Below, piece by piece: positions 9,184 through 19,900 of a stretch of DNA of 64,000 nt (its first letter is position 1; each line of letters starts with the position of its first letter). A program made the translations under genes and the position numbers. Under the pieces are notes generated by a model. The model was not told the origin of the DNA. It did not search any database and worked only from the letters and a program-made list of their open reading frames with translations. Source of the stretch: Chitinophaga rupis (GTDB taxonomy: Bacteria; Bacteroidota; Bacteroidia; Chitinophagales; Chitinophagaceae); NCBI RefSeq assembly GCF_900109685.1, contig NZ_FOBB01000012.1, forward strand, positions 62,001 through 126,000, in the 5' to 3' direction.

Positions 9184-9996
9184 ATGGAATTTAAACACTT
9201 CCTCCCATCCCCTGCTTTAAGGCCGTACATCCGGCATTACTATATTTTTGAATCCAATGCCAACATTGCATTCGAGGATACGGTATTTCCCAGCGGTGAT
9301 ATGGAAGTGATCTTTAACCTGGGAGAAGGCGCCTGGGAGGCTGAAGTAGAAAATGAGTTCTATAAAAACCCACTTATAGAGCTATGGGGCCAGATTACCA
9401 AACCACTGGCCATCCGCTCAAAAGGCAGGCATGCCATGCTGGGCATCCGCTTCCTGACCCATTCCGCCGCTTATTTTTTTGATGATGAATTGGGCGTGTT
9501 CAACAACCGGGTCACTGATCTCAGCGACATTATAGGCAAGCCCGCAAAGATCCTGCATGCGCAGCTGCTGGAAGAAACCGCAGCGGAAAGAAGGATTGCG
9601 CTGGTAGAGGATTTCTTAATAAAGAGATTATCACGCAACGAAAAAAGATCCTTCAGCATTGATAAAGTAGCGCACATTTTAACCAGTATAAAAAATAACG
9701 CAGCAGAAACAAACATCAGCAACATTGCCACCAAACATGGCATTACGCCCCGTTACCTGCAAAAAATAATTTACCAGCATACCGGCCTGTCCCCAAAATC
9801 ATTTAATAAAATACACCGGTTCCAGCACAGTCTTAAGCTGATCTCCAGAAATGATCAGCCCTTTACTTCTATTGCGTATGAATGTGGCTACTTTGACCAG
9901 TCTCATTTTATAAGGGATTTTAAATCATTTACCGGCATTACCCCCTCTGCCTACCTGGAAAATAACTCCCCCATTACCCAGGCTTTCGTACAATAA
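9184..9996 (+). CDS. AraC-family transcriptional regulator
   Basis: 270 residues. The N-terminal domain (FLPSPALRPYIRHYYIFES, then FPSGDMEVIFNLGE and ELWGQITKPLAI) is the beta-rich DUF6597-like sensor common in Bacteroidota AraC proteins. The C-terminal domain carries two HTH motifs (ISNIATKHGITPRYLQKIIY and SIAYECGYFDQSHFIRDFKS). It lies 87 bp upstream of the PEP-mutase-like gene in the same direction and may control it. Confidence 0.88.
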   Translation: MEFKHFLPSPALRPYIRHYYIFESNANIAFEDTVFPSGDMEVIFNLGEGAWEAEVENEFYKNPLIELWGQITKPLAIRSKGRHAMLGIRFLTHSAAYFFDDELGVFNNRVTDLSDIIGKPAKILHAQLLEETAAERRIALVEDFLIKRLSRNEKRSFSIDKVAHILTSIKNNAAETNISNIATKHGITPRYLQKIIYQHTGLSPKSFNKIHRFQHSLKLISRNDQPFTSIAYECGYFDQSHFIRDFKSFTGITPSAYLENNSPITQAFVQ

Positions 9997-10083
9997 GTAC
10001 GCTGTTCCGATTTGTACAATTTCAAAGCGCAGCACTATCCTAGTTTTGTTGAAAAATATCAGCAAGCATAAAACTTTCATTAT

Positions 10084-10851
10084 ATGAGCGCATTTGAAAC
10101 CTTTTCGCAGCTGCATCAAAATGCAACACCACTCCTGCTGGGCAATATCTGGAATGTACATAGCGCCCGGGTATTTGAAGCCAGCGGGTATAAAGCCATC
10201 GGCACTTCCAGCATGGCGCTGGCACAATCCTTCGGTTATGAAGATGGGGAGCAGCTCCCTTTCGATATACTGCTGCAACTGGCCAAACGGGTAACGGAAA
10301 CGGTACGTATACCATTCTCCGTTGACATAGAAGGTGGTTATAACCGCAGTGCAGCAGGTATTATTGATCATATACAACAGCTGCACGATGCAGGTGTGGT
10401 GGGCATTAACCTGGAGGATACCGTTGCCGGCAGCAGCCGTGTGCTGCAGGAAGCAAGCGCCTTTCAAAAAACATTATCTGCAGTAGCAAACCACATCAGC
10501 CGCAATAACCTGCACATCTTCCTGAACATCCGTACAGATGGCTTTTTGCTGGGCATGCCCACCGCATTAAGCGAAACGCTTACCCGCATTAAGCATTATG
10601 AAAGCGCCGGGGCCGACGGTATTTTTGTACCCTGCATTACGCGCCCGGATGATATCCGTGAAGTGGTTAAAGCCACTACCCTGCCCATTAATGTAATGTG
10701 TATGCCGCAGCTGCCGGATTTTGAGGCGCTGGCATCGCTGGGTGTAAAAAGGATCAGCATGGGCAGCTTTTTGTTTGATAAGGTATATGAGCATGCTGGC
10801 ATGCTTGCAAAAACCATTGCCACAGAAGAAAATTTCTCCGCCTTATTCTAA
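10084..10851 (+). CDS. Isocitrate lyase/phosphoenolpyruvate-mutase family protein
   Basis: 255 residues, the usual size for the family. The TIM-barrel landmarks are GNIWNVHSARVFEASGYKAIGTSS near the N-terminus, FSVDIEGGY (metal-binding Asp) and GVVGINLEDTV, which match the PEP mutase/methylisocitrate lyase superfamily. The isocitrate-lyase Cys loop (KKCGH) is absent, as in the phosphonopyruvate hydrolase and oxaloacetate decarboxylase branches. The exact reaction cannot be assigned. A SnoaL-like gene follows after 18 bp, suggesting an operon. Confidence 0.82.
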   Translation: MSAFETFSQLHQNATPLLLGNIWNVHSARVFEASGYKAIGTSSMALAQSFGYEDGEQLPFDILLQLAKRVTETVRIPFSVDIEGGYNRSAAGIIDHIQQLHDAGVVGINLEDTVAGSSRVLQEASAFQKTLSAVANHISRNNLHIFLNIRTDGFLLGMPTALSETLTRIKHYESAGADGIFVPCITRPDDIREVVKATTLPINVMCMPQLPDFEALASLGVKRISMGSFLFDKVYEHAGMLAKTIATEENFSALF

Positions 10852-10869
10852 AACCTAAATCAATAAACA

Positions 10870-11250
10870 ATGAACTTACCTAAAAAAGCAGAAGATGCGC
10901 ACGCCGCACTGGCCGCCGCTTTCAATACCGGCGATGTAAATACCGTAATGAGCATGTACGATGTGAGCGGCTTTATTGTGCCCGAACCCGGTAAACCGGT
11001 ATCCGGCGCAGAGAAATTTGAAGAAGCCATCAAAGGCATCTTATCTATTAAAGGTAAAATGGAAATTAAAACGGTGTATTGTTTGCAAACCGGCGACATT
11101 GCAGTGGGCCGGTCTGAATGGAGCATTACAGATGGTGATGAAGTAAAGGTCAGCGCCAAAGGCATTGAAGTAATGATACAGCAGAATGATGGCAGCTGGA
11201 AGATCCTGATAGACCATGCGTTTGGAGCAGAAGCCAGCCTGGTAGCTTAA
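10870..11250 (+). CDS. SnoaL-like/DUF4440 (NTF2-fold) protein
   Basis: 126 residues. The pattern AHAALAAAFNTGDVNTVMSMY, VSGAEKFEEAIKGIL, GDIAVGRSEWSI and WKILIDHAF is that of small NTF2-fold proteins of the YybH/SgcJ type, with an alpha helix followed by a curved sheet. Members bind small molecules or act as isomerases, and this one has no diagnostic catalytic residue I can name. It follows the PEP-mutase-like gene by 18 bp and is closed by a strong terminator, so the pair forms a short operon. Confidence 0.75.
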   Translation: MNLPKKAEDAHAALAAAFNTGDVNTVMSMYDVSGFIVPEPGKPVSGAEKFEEAIKGILSIKGKMEIKTVYCLQTGDIAVGRSEWSITDGDEVKVSAKGIEVMIQQNDGSWKILIDHAFGAEASLVA

Positions 11251-11280
11251 AAGAGCTGAGACCCCAAAAGGTTTGACACG

Positions 11281-11317
11281 TATAAATGACCGGGCATACC
11301 GGTCATTTATAATTTTA
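11281..11317 (+). terminator. Strong hairpin terminator
   Basis: A perfect 13-bp inverted repeat (TATAAATGACCGG and its complement) with a 5-nt loop, followed by AATTTTA. It lies 30 bp after the SnoaL-like gene. Confidence 0.75.
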
Positions 11318-11386
11318 TGGCCTTGGTAAATTCCCGCTAATTATTTTCCGGTGCATGCCGTGGATAAATTATATTAGCAGCGCATT

Positions 11387-11827
11387 ATGGAAACATCAAC
11401 AGACCCGGTAATTAATAAGACCATCATCATTCAGGCGCTTCCGGCAAAGGTTTGGGAAGCCATCACCCAACCCGCATTAATGCAGCAATGGATGACTGAA
11501 ACCCCTATTGAAATTATTACCAGCTGGGAAGTGGGAGAACCTATCACCATCCAGGGCGATTGGTACCACAGCCGTTTTGAAAATAAAGGAGTAGTGCTGC
11601 AATATGAACCTGAGCGCGTATTGGAGTATAGCCATTTAAGCTCCCTGTCAAGATTAGCGGACCAGGTTGAAAACTATTCCGTAATCAAATTTGCCCTGGC
11701 GCCCCTGGAAGATGGGACGGAGCTAACCCTCACGCTCAGTAATTTTCCTACAGACGTTATTTATAAACACCTGGCCTTTTACTGGAATGTGACCCTGGTA
11801 TTGCTGAAAAAATTCGTTGAGCAATAA
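11387..11827 (+). CDS. SRPBCC (AHSA1-like) domain protein
   Basis: 146 residues matching the START/Bet v1 fold of the AHSA1 group: an opening strand and helix (NKTIIIQALPAKVWEAITQPALMQQWM), a central sheet and a closing amphipathic helix (HLAFYWNVTLVLLKKFVE). Such proteins bind hydrophobic ligands in a cavity; function in this organism is unknown. It stands alone and is convergent with the helicase gene. Confidence 0.82.
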   Translation: METSTDPVINKTIIIQALPAKVWEAITQPALMQQWMTETPIEIITSWEVGEPITIQGDWYHSRFENKGVVLQYEPERVLEYSHLSSLSRLADQVENYSVIKFALAPLEDGTELTLTLSNFPTDVIYKHLAFYWNVTLVLLKKFVEQ

Positions 11828-11873
11828 ATGTTCGCCCGTACCCCGGCATCCGGCATTAAAGCTACCAGTGTAG

Positions 11874-13109
11874 TTATTTCTTTTTCCGTTTTCCTTCTTT
11901 CTTTGCTTTTTCATGCTGTTCTATCAGCAGCTGCCAGTTCTCATTGGGTATGTCTTCAGAGAAGCTAATGGTTTGGCGGTAATCGTTCTTATCTATTTTC
12001 ATTACCTGGATCTCTTTGCCCAGAAAGGATTGTATGGTATCCAGTATAGGTTTTTCTTCCGGGCTGCAGAAAGTAACGGCCTGGCCTTTTTGCACGCCAC
12101 GGCCGGTTCTGCCTACACGGTGTACATAGTTCTCCGGTTCGTCGGGCAGGTCGTAGTTCACTACATATTCTACGTTGGGAATGTCAATACCACGGGCATT
12201 CACATCGGTAGTGATCAGTATTTTGATATCGCCCTGTTTAAATTCCTTCATTACAGTAAGGCGGTCATCCTGCTCCTTACCGCCATGCATGGTCAGGGTT
12301 TTAATGCCTACCCGCTCCATGGCTGCCGCCACACGTTCTGCCCGCACTTTGGTACGTACAAATACAAGGATCTTATTCTCCGGAAATTCCTTTACCAGCC
12401 GTTCCAGGAAAAAGCGCTTATCATCCATTTCCACAAAGGCCACTGAATGACTTACGTTCTTGGATACCGGATCATCCGGCGAGATCTGGATGCGGATGGG
12501 ATTACGGACAATAGAATAAGCCAGGTCCTTGATCTCTTCATCAATAGTGGCAGAAAAGAACAGGGTCTGGTGGTTACGGGGCAGATGTTTGATCACATCG
12601 CGTATATCGCGTATGAAACCCAGGTCCAGCATATGATCTGCTTCATCCAGGATCAGGGTTTGCACATGGCTAAGATCCAGGTGGCCCTGGCTAATGAGGT
12701 CGAACATACGGCCCGGCGTAGCAATTAAAATATCTACTCCTTTATCCAGCTTTTTGATCTGCGCCTCCTGCTCCACGCCGCCAAAAAGGCCCATAATATC
12801 CACCCGGGTATATTTACCCAGCTGCTTAAATACATCGGAGATCTGGATAGCCAGCTCGCGGGTAGGCACCATTACCAGGCACTTTACTTCGCCCCTGGTA
12901 CGGGAGCGGCTTTGCTGGTGCAGCAGCTGAATTACCGGAATGGCAAAGGCCGCGGTTTTACCGGTGCCGGTTTGTGCAATGGCCAGCACATCATCTCCCT
13001 TAAGAATAGATGGAATAGCCTTGTACTGTATATCTGTAGGGCGTTTGAAGCCCTGCTCCTCCAGGCTTCTTTTAATTTCTTCCGCAATACGGTATTGTTC
13101 AAACTTCAT
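11874..13109 (-). CDS. DEAD-box RNA helicase (RhlE-type)
   Basis: 411 residues from the ATG at 13109. The frame stays open 25 codons further but that extension does not resemble the family. All core motifs are visible: Q motif (GFKRPTDIQYKAIPSIL), motif I (AQTGTGKT), Ia (PTRELA), Ib (TPGR), II (LDEADHMLD), III (SAT), V (TTDVNARGID) and VI (HRVGRTGR). The tail is short and basic (EQHEKAKKEGKRKKK), as in RhlE-like helicases acting in ribosome assembly and RNA turnover. It is monocistronic. Confidence 0.95.
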   Translation of the reverse strand: MKFEQYRIAEEIKRSLEEQGFKRPTDIQYKAIPSILKGDDVLAIAQTGTGKTAAFAIPVIQLLHQQSRSRTRGEVKCLVMVPTRELAIQISDVFKQLGKYTRVDIMGLFGGVEQEAQIKKLDKGVDILIATPGRMFDLISQGHLDLSHVQTLILDEADHMLDLGFIRDIRDVIKHLPRNHQTLFFSATIDEEIKDLAYSIVRNPIRIQISPDDPVSKNVSHSVAFVEMDDKRFFLERLVKEFPENKILVFVRTKVRAERVAAAMERVGIKTLTMHGGKEQDDRLTVMKEFKQGDIKILITTDVNARGIDIPNVEYVVNYDLPDEPENYVHRVGRTGRGVQKGQAVTFCSPEEKPILDTIQSFLGKEIQVMKIDKNDYRQTISFSEDIPNENWQLLIEQHEKAKKEGKRKKK

Positions 13110-13357
13110 GAGGGCACAAAGATAACTTATTTTCAGGGGGTTAACCTGAGCGCTGCGCAACAACGGGAAAATGCGGTTGCGCAAAAAGTAGTAGAAAAAA
13201 AGGGCTCACCCAATGCGCCAACAACAATTCTCCTTAATATAAAACCTGTAAAATATTGGCTTATAACAAATTAGGAAATTATAAACCGGATCTTGATCCG
13301 ATGTACATTAACAATTTAATAGCATTTAAATGTCAGCGGCCGTAATTATCCGGATAG
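13110..13357. other. Intergenic region upstream of the helicase gene
   Basis: It holds the helicase promoter on the - strand. Beyond that I see only AT-rich sequence without an ORF; the candidate short RNA unit begins at 13358. Confidence 0.5.
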
Positions 13358-13490
13358 TATCTTTATTGCAGATTAAGAATAACGACTATCCAATTATCCT
13401 ATGAATATTTGCTTGTAAAACTAATAACTATAAGTTTTTGGGGTTAACAAATAACATGAATATGGCCACTCTTTCCAGGGTGGCTTTTCT
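13358..13490 (+). ncRNA. Candidate short RNA, copy A (shares blocks with copy B at 25235)
   Basis: A TATCTTTA promoter-like box lies at 13358-13365. Downstream come ATCCTATGAA (about 13396), TTTTTGGGGTTAACAAA (13435-13451) and a terminator: GCCAC/GTGGC with the 10-nt loop TCTTTCCAGG, then a T run (13465-13490). The same blocks in the same order occur at 25235-25364, where the loop is TCTTTTTAGG. No conserved ORF spans the two copies: the ATG in the first block opens a 5-codon frame here and a 12-codon frame in copy B. The unit points into the 3' end of a gene on the opposite strand, so it is not a leader for anything downstream. Confidence 0.5.
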
Positions 13491-13509
13491 GCTTTTTATA
13501 GGGCGATGG

Positions 13510-15210
13510 TTAATGCGCTTTTGTATCTGCCAGGTTCAGGCTAATAACATTCATTTGCGGCTGCAGCCTTAATACCGCACCGTTACCAGGTTTTGAGAAG
13601 GCACCTTTCACAGCAGGCAGCTTATAGTTCAGTCCATCAAAGCTGCAGGTTATTTGTGCAGGGGCAATTTGCTGAAAAGGCAGCTTAGCATCCGGGGCTG
13701 TGTTCAGGTCCAGGTACCAGTTACAGGGTCGCTTACTCAGCAGTTTTATAGTAAGGGTTCTCTCATCCAGGTCCATCTCCAGCGAACCGCTTACCGTGGT
13801 TAAGGGCCATGAGATGTGCACCGCGCCCGTACCCCTGTTAGTGAATACCGGATCTTTACCCGTTAACAGCAGCTCCTTTCCATCAATCAATGCTTTGAAG
13901 CGCAGGCCTGCAATCTGATCAGCCTTGCTCCATAGGTATCCATCTACCACGGGAAGGGTAAAGAATGTGCATTCATTAGTGGTTGCTACCTGCGTAGTGT
14001 ATACATCGGGCAGCTCTTCATTAAATAAATGGATATCGCGGATGCGCAGGCCTTCCTTCTCCCAGAGCATATTTATCCTGTAAAACCGGCTGTTAAACCA
14101 AAGCGTTTTCAGGTTGCTGCCTTCCAGGTCTTTGGTAACGGCAAAAGAAGTAGGCGGCGTTACCTTATAGCTTTTTTTGAACCAAAGGCCGGATTGTTCC
14201 AGCGTTTCCACACGCAGCTTGCCGGCTTTCCGCAGCTGCGCAATAAGCGGCATCTGGATCTCAAATCCTTTTGACATGCCATCCCAGGTAAAGGAATTTT
14301 CCTGCCCTGCCTGTGTATAGTTAAAACCTAATGCCGCATCTTCTGTAAAGGTCTTAAAGAACCAGCTCACCCAGGATGTGCTGCCACCGCCAAATTCATA
14401 TACCGGCTCCAGGGTAATAACACCCTGCCGGTTTGAACCTATGCCCTGATCATACTGCCGGATAGGATCACTGCCCAGCATTCTGAAAATGGGAACCGGT
14501 ATCTGCTGCTGCGCATTTTGTGCCGGCATATAAGAGTTGATCTTACTGGGATAATAGGCCTGGTTCCAGTAACCGCCCCATAACGTATAACCATCTGTTC
14601 CATACTGGTCTTTACAATTAGCGGAGGCTACGATGTGATACTTCTCATACATATAATTCAGGCTATGCGCATCTATAAACCAGGAGGCTACTGAACGGGG
14701 ATAATAACCAAAGATCTTTTTAAAGTCAGCCATATAAACGTCAATCAGCTTTTCCCGCTCTTCAGGCGTATAGCCGGTTGAAAAACCAATATTGGCGTGC
14801 CAGTCCCAGGGATAACGCCCCCGCCATTTAAGGCCGGCTTTTTCTACCAGCGGCTGGGGTATCTCCCACCAGGCGCCTACCTCAAATGATCCTTTGGGCA
14901 GCGCCGCTAACAGCTGCTGGTAGCGGGGATCCATTAACGCATCATATTGCAGTAAGAAGGTTCCCGGCAGGTTGTATTGCTTCATGATCTGCACCTGCTT
15001 TACAACCGTTTGGTACAACACATCTTCCGTGATCTTAGGATCCCTGGGTTCCAGTAAACGGATAAAGTTCACAATGTTCACAATCTTAGGACCGCCCTTG
15101 GTTTCCGCTGTTTTTTTTACTGATTGAAAAGCATAAGCAAAAGAAGACAGCAGGCATAAAAATGTTATGCCTGCCATCATAAAAACCGATGATCTTATTC
15201 CTTTATTCAT
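13510..15210 (-). CDS. Exported polysaccharide-deacetylase-like/GH57-like PUL protein
   Basis: 566 residues with a signal peptide (SSVFMMAGITFLCLLSSFAYAFQ). The central part (NFIRLLEPRDPKITEDVLYQ, LPGTFLLQYDALMDPRY, FEVGAWWEIPQP, YPRSVASWFIDAHSLNYM) resembles the seven-stranded barrel shared by NodB deacetylases and GH57/GH38-type enzymes, and the C-terminal third is beta-rich. I do not recognise an exact family and no catalytic pair is claimed. It is the last gene of the sigma-FecR-SusC-SusD operon (40 bp after SusD), which points to processing of the glycan bound by that pair. Confidence 0.6.
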   Translation of the reverse strand: MNKGIRSSVFMMAGITFLCLLSSFAYAFQSVKKTAETKGGPKIVNIVNFIRLLEPRDPKITEDVLYQTVVKQVQIMKQYNLPGTFLLQYDALMDPRYQQLLAALPKGSFEVGAWWEIPQPLVEKAGLKWRGRYPWDWHANIGFSTGYTPEEREKLIDVYMADFKKIFGYYPRSVASWFIDAHSLNYMYEKYHIVASANCKDQYGTDGYTLWGGYWNQAYYPSKINSYMPAQNAQQQIPVPIFRMLGSDPIRQYDQGIGSNRQGVITLEPVYEFGGGSTSWVSWFFKTFTEDAALGFNYTQAGQENSFTWDGMSKGFEIQMPLIAQLRKAGKLRVETLEQSGLWFKKSYKVTPPTSFAVTKDLEGSNLKTLWFNSRFYRINMLWEKEGLRIRDIHLFNEELPDVYTTQVATTNECTFFTLPVVDGYLWSKADQIAGLRFKALIDGKELLLTGKDPVFTNRGTGAVHISWPLTTVSGSLEMDLDERTLTIKLLSKRPCNWYLDLNTAPDAKLPFQQIAPAQITCSFDGLNYKLPAVKGAFSKPGNGAVLRLQPQMNVISLNLADTKAH

Positions 15211-15250
15211 TTCTGATGATACGTATTTGTGTGCAATTATACCTTAATTA

Positions 15251-16930
15251 TTACCAACCCGGGTTTTGTTCCAGCGTTTTTCCATTAGCGGAATAAAAAG
15301 CCACTTCCCGTGTGGGCAGGGGCTGCAGGTAATCCTTATTGGGATCAAATTTTCTGCTGGTTTCTGCTATCAGGAAACCATTTGCATCTACCTTGTTCTG
15401 GTAGCTTGGATCACTGTAAGGCGCCCTGGTAGCCCATTCTGTGCCGGTAATTTTAATACCTTTCACATCCTGCGGCAATTCGGTTTCTGCTGTTTTCCAG
15501 CGCCGGATGTCATCGTACCTGAATCCTTCCAGCGTTAGCTCCACCGTTCTTTCCCGCCGGATCTCCGTACGCATGTTAAGACCATTAGCTGTAACAAAGG
15601 CATTGGTGAGGTGTGGCATATTTACCCGGTCCCTGAGCTTATTAATGGAAAGGGCCAGGTCATTATCGCTGATGGAGCCATTCTTCTCATAGACTGCTTC
15701 TGCATAGATCAGCAGCACTTCTGCATAACGGATCAGGTGCCGGTCATAATCAAACAGGCTGGCATCACCCAGCTGGCCGGAGTTGTTGGCCACCGGATCC
15801 TCAGACATGTATTTGTACAGGATATAACCCGTATTGAAGTTACGCTGCGGCTTATCCGGCCAGTTAGCCACTTTAGTAACGGGGAAGAATACACGGTTGG
15901 TGAGCGTACCTGGTATGATCATGGTCATGGTCATGCGCGGGTCCCGGTCCTGGAATTCGGAGCTAAAAGTACTGTACCCATGAAAAACACTACCGGCAGC
16001 CGTGATGGGCAATCCATTTTTATCCAGGTACAGGTCCACCATTTTCCGTGTTGGGTTATACCCCGTTCCGTCATACTGGTAAGGCATATCATGGCCCAGG
16101 ATGTTCCTTGCATACCTGCGGTCCAGTATAGTTTCGTGTGAATCATCGCCGGCTTCCAGGAACAGGTAACGGTAGCTTTGCGCACCGCTGCCGGTATACA
16201 GCGTATAGGCGCCGCTGTTAATAACCGCCTGCGAAGCAGTAACAGCAGCATCCAGGTATTTGGCTGCGCCGGCCTCTCCCCTGAACTTTTCCCAGGTTCC
16301 TTCGAACAGGGCTACCCTGGCGGCTAAAGCCAGCGCTGCGCCTTTGGTGATCCTTCCTATATCTGATGATGAAAGGTCCGGCTGGGCGGGCAGGTCATGT
16401 TGCGCTTCATCCAGGTCTTTCAAAATAAGGTCTGCTGTTTCTCCCCGGCCTGAGCGTGGTGTAAACAAAGCTGGATCATCAGCCGATAAAACTTTTGTGA
16501 TCAGGGGCACACCGCCATAAATACGCAGCAGCTTCCAGTAATACCAGGCCCGGAAGAACTTTGCTTCCGCTACATAACGCTTAATATCTGCATCCTCGCT
16601 GGCAGCGCCTTTTTCTATAATGTTATTGGCGGACCGGATATAACCATAACTGCTGCTCCATTGGCTAGATGTTTCTGCCGGCTGCAAATTGCCGTTACTA
16701 ACCGAGTTGGGGAAATTAAACGCGATATCAGATTCCGTATCCTCAAACCCGAACCGGTCCAGCCCATTATAAAGATTATTTGCGGCCAGTTTAAAATCAC
16801 CCGCTGTTTTCCAGAAGGTGGAATCGGTAATGCTGTCCTGCGATACCAGGTTCAGATCCCGCTTGCAGCTGCTGCCCATTACAGTGAATAACCCCAGGCC
16901 CAGTATAATATACCTATATATAAGTTTCAT
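15251..16930 (-). CDS. SusD/RagB-family glycan-binding lipoprotein
   Basis: 559 residues. The signal peptide ends in a lipobox-like Cys (GLGLFTVMGSSCKRDLN). The helical SusD scaffold is clear: RYVAEAKFFRAWYYWKLLRIYGGVPLI (the TPR-like region), AEVLLIYAEAV, the R-R-E-R-T-V-E-L-T-L-E-G-F-R-Y-D-D-I-R-R-W signature and a C-terminal LQPLPTREVAF. As a surface lipoprotein it forms the lid of the SusC transporter encoded immediately upstream (11 bp gap). Its ligand is unknown but presumably the substrate of the adjacent hydrolases. Confidence 0.95.
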   Translation of the reverse strand: MKLIYRYIILGLGLFTVMGSSCKRDLNLVSQDSITDSTFWKTAGDFKLAANNLYNGLDRFGFEDTESDIAFNFPNSVSNGNLQPAETSSQWSSSYGYIRSANNIIEKGAASEDADIKRYVAEAKFFRAWYYWKLLRIYGGVPLITKVLSADDPALFTPRSGRGETADLILKDLDEAQHDLPAQPDLSSSDIGRITKGAALALAARVALFEGTWEKFRGEAGAAKYLDAAVTASQAVINSGAYTLYTGSGAQSYRYLFLEAGDDSHETILDRRYARNILGHDMPYQYDGTGYNPTRKMVDLYLDKNGLPITAAGSVFHGYSTFSSEFQDRDPRMTMTMIIPGTLTNRVFFPVTKVANWPDKPQRNFNTGYILYKYMSEDPVANNSGQLGDASLFDYDRHLIRYAEVLLIYAEAVYEKNGSISDNDLALSINKLRDRVNMPHLTNAFVTANGLNMRTEIRRERTVELTLEGFRYDDIRRWKTAETELPQDVKGIKITGTEWATRAPYSDPSYQNKVDANGFLIAETSRKFDPNKDYLQPLPTREVAFYSANGKTLEQNPGW

Positions 16931-16941
16931 GATCTCTACGT

Positions 16942-19900
16942 TTAAAATTTAGCATTTATGCCCAGTGAGTAAACTTTATTGAACGGGTAGGTGCCCTCAT
17001 TACGGTAACCATCTTCCGGGTCAAAGTTGCCGCCCAGTGTTCCTTTTGAAATGGTGAACAGATCCTGCCCGCTAAAAAAGATCCTGGCTGATTTCATTTT
17101 AATGCGCATGGCCACAGCAGTGGGCAGGTTATATCCTACAGTGATCACTTTAAAACGCAGGTAAGCCACGTTTTGCAGGGTTAATGCGGAGGCGCGGTAA
17201 TCATAGCTCCTGATATCATCATACCCTACGCTGCCGGGAAGATACCGGGGATATTTAGCGTCCGGCCGTTCCGGGCTCCAGGTCTTATCTGAATAGTAAG
17301 CCAGCGAGGGCCAGAAGAAGGTATTGGGCGTGCTGATAGCGCCTTCATAAATAACATCTCTTTTACCTACGCCCTGTAAAAATACCTGCAGGTCAAATTG
17401 TTTATAACCCATCGTGATGTTGGATGAAAAAGTATACCGGGGTATCAGGTTGCCCAGGTAAACCATATCGCCCGGCAGGCCTTTGGATTTATCACCGAAA
17501 GCGGTCAGCTTTCCATCCCCGTCCACATCTTTATACATCACATCTCCCAATGAGATCCTGGACGGTACGCCCTGCAGCTGTTTATATTCATCCAGCTGTT
17601 TCTGGGTTTTAATGATGCCGTCATATACATATCCAAAATAAGAGTAGATGGGATAACCCTGCCTGGTATAGTTCAAACCTTCCTGGAAGTTATCGCTGTT
17701 CTTCAGCTCTACCAGCTTGTTCCTGCTATCGCTTAGCTGCAGTGAAACGCTGTACCGGAAATCATTGATTTGATCTTTCCAGGTAGCCGATACTTCAAAA
17801 CCTTTGGTCACCACCTTGCCCTGGTTGGTGCTGGGAGGCGTAGCGCCATAAGTAGCCGGTACTGCTATGTTCACCAGCATGTCATTATTGATCTTATTAT
17901 AATAATCAAAGGAGAAAGTAAGCCGGGAGCTGAACACCGCTACATCCATACCAATGTTCTTATTCTCGATGGTTTCCCAGGTTCTGCCGGCAGATGCGGG
18001 GTTGGCATTGGCCCCTGTGAGCCCGGCATTGGGTGATCCTAAAGGATAATTACCATTTACAGATACCAATGGAATATAATCATAGAGCCCTAAATTGCCT
18101 ATTTCCTGGTTACCCATTTTTCCATAGGACACTCTTAGCTTTAACAGGTCAAAGGTGCGCAGGGATCTGATAAACCTTTCTTCCGATAAATTATACGCCA
18201 GCGCTACCGATGGGAACACTGCGCTCCAGCGTTTTTCCGGCGCAAATTTGGAGCTGCCGTCTGCGCGCGCTGTTACATCCAGTATCAGCTTGTCTTTATA
18301 GGAATAGCTTAACCTGCCGAAATAAGAGGCCAGGGCCTGGTTATCCAGGTTACCGGTGAAATTTGCGTAAGCTGCTTTCGTACGGTCGGCCAGGTTAAGG
18401 GTAAAAATATTATTGCCAACGAAATTGTAACCGGTGGTTGACTGCCCCTCCCGCCGGGTTTGCTCCAGTGATGCGCCACCGGTAACATTGATCTTGTGAT
18501 CTTCCCCAAACTGCCGGTTATAATCCAGGTATGCCTGGTATAATTTATTCAGCAGCTTCTGGTTTGCATAGTACGCTGAATTTGGTGTGTTGCGGATATC
18601 CTGTACCCCGCCTACATAATTATAACGGGTAAAGGTGCGGGTATTGCCGTTTTCGTTCGTGTAATCAAATCGCACGGCAGTTTGCCCGGTTAATTTTAAT
18701 CCGGATATAATGCTGTAATCAATTTTCAGATTCGTAGCGAACCTTGAAAAATTATTCTGCTGCCGGCCGCCCTCTTCCAGCGACTGAGCGGGGTTTTCAT
18801 AACCCTGGTATCCATAGAACTGGCCTACGCTGTTATACACCGGCTGGTAGGGGAACTGGCGGGGCACATTGCTAAGCGCATTATCGATCATGGTGGGCGT
18901 TACCGTAGCCTGGTTCTCAAAAATGCTGCGGGTTTCCACGCTTATTTTTTTACTGATCCGAAAATCATAATTAAGCCGGAGGTTGTATCGCTCAGACTTG
19001 TTCTCTCCGAACTTCAATGAACCTTCATCGCGGTTATAACCTACGGATAGTAGGTAATTATTATTATCGGCCCCACCTGAAACAGCTATGTTATGCAGCT
19101 GCTGTGTAGAGTTACCATAAATGACCTTATTCCAGTTTGTATACCCGTAAAAGCCCGGGTAGCTTGTAATGCCATAATTCCATCCGCCATCCAGCTCCGG
19201 TGGCGCATTTGCCTTTATCTTGTCAAATACCTCCTGTGAAAAACCGTTGATGCCGGCATTGCGCAATCCTTCATCCATAAACTTTGCAAACTGCAAGGTG
19301 TTCTGGATCTTTCTCAGGTAGGTGGGTGTTTTTAAACCAATGTTGCCGTTATAGGTAACTTCCGGCGGTCCCTTTTTTCCTCTTTTAGTGGTTACCAGTA
19401 TTACGCCATCTGCAGCGCGTGCTCCGTAAATGGAGGCTGCGGCATCTTTCAGCACAGATACTTCCGCAATATCATTTGTATTAATGGTATTGATATCGCC
19501 CGGTATACCGTCAACCAGTACCAGTGGCTGGTTTCCGTTTATAGAGGAGTAACCGCGGATCTGCAGTCCGTAACTTTGTTTGCCGGGCTGCCCGCTGCCT
19601 TTGGTGATGGTTAATCCCGGTATGGTACCCTGCAGGGCATCAAAGCTGTTGTTCAATGGCCGGTTCTCAAACACATCTGACTTAACGGTAGAGATAGCGC
19701 CGGTAACCGCACCTTTGGTGCGCGTACCATAACCTACCACCACTATTTCATCCAGCTTGGTATCAATCTTAACCATGTTAACCTGCATACTGGTTTGCTC
19801 ATTCACCGTTATCCGCTGGGTCAGGAAGCCAATGAATGAAAACACCAGGATGGAGTTGGGGCCTGGCACCTCCACTGAAAATTCTCCGTTCCCGTTTGTG

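Noticed and set aside
11913-12446. 177-residue + strand ORF antisense to the DEAD-box helicase
   Set aside because: It is a shadow of the helicase gene, whose motifs are complete on the other strand.
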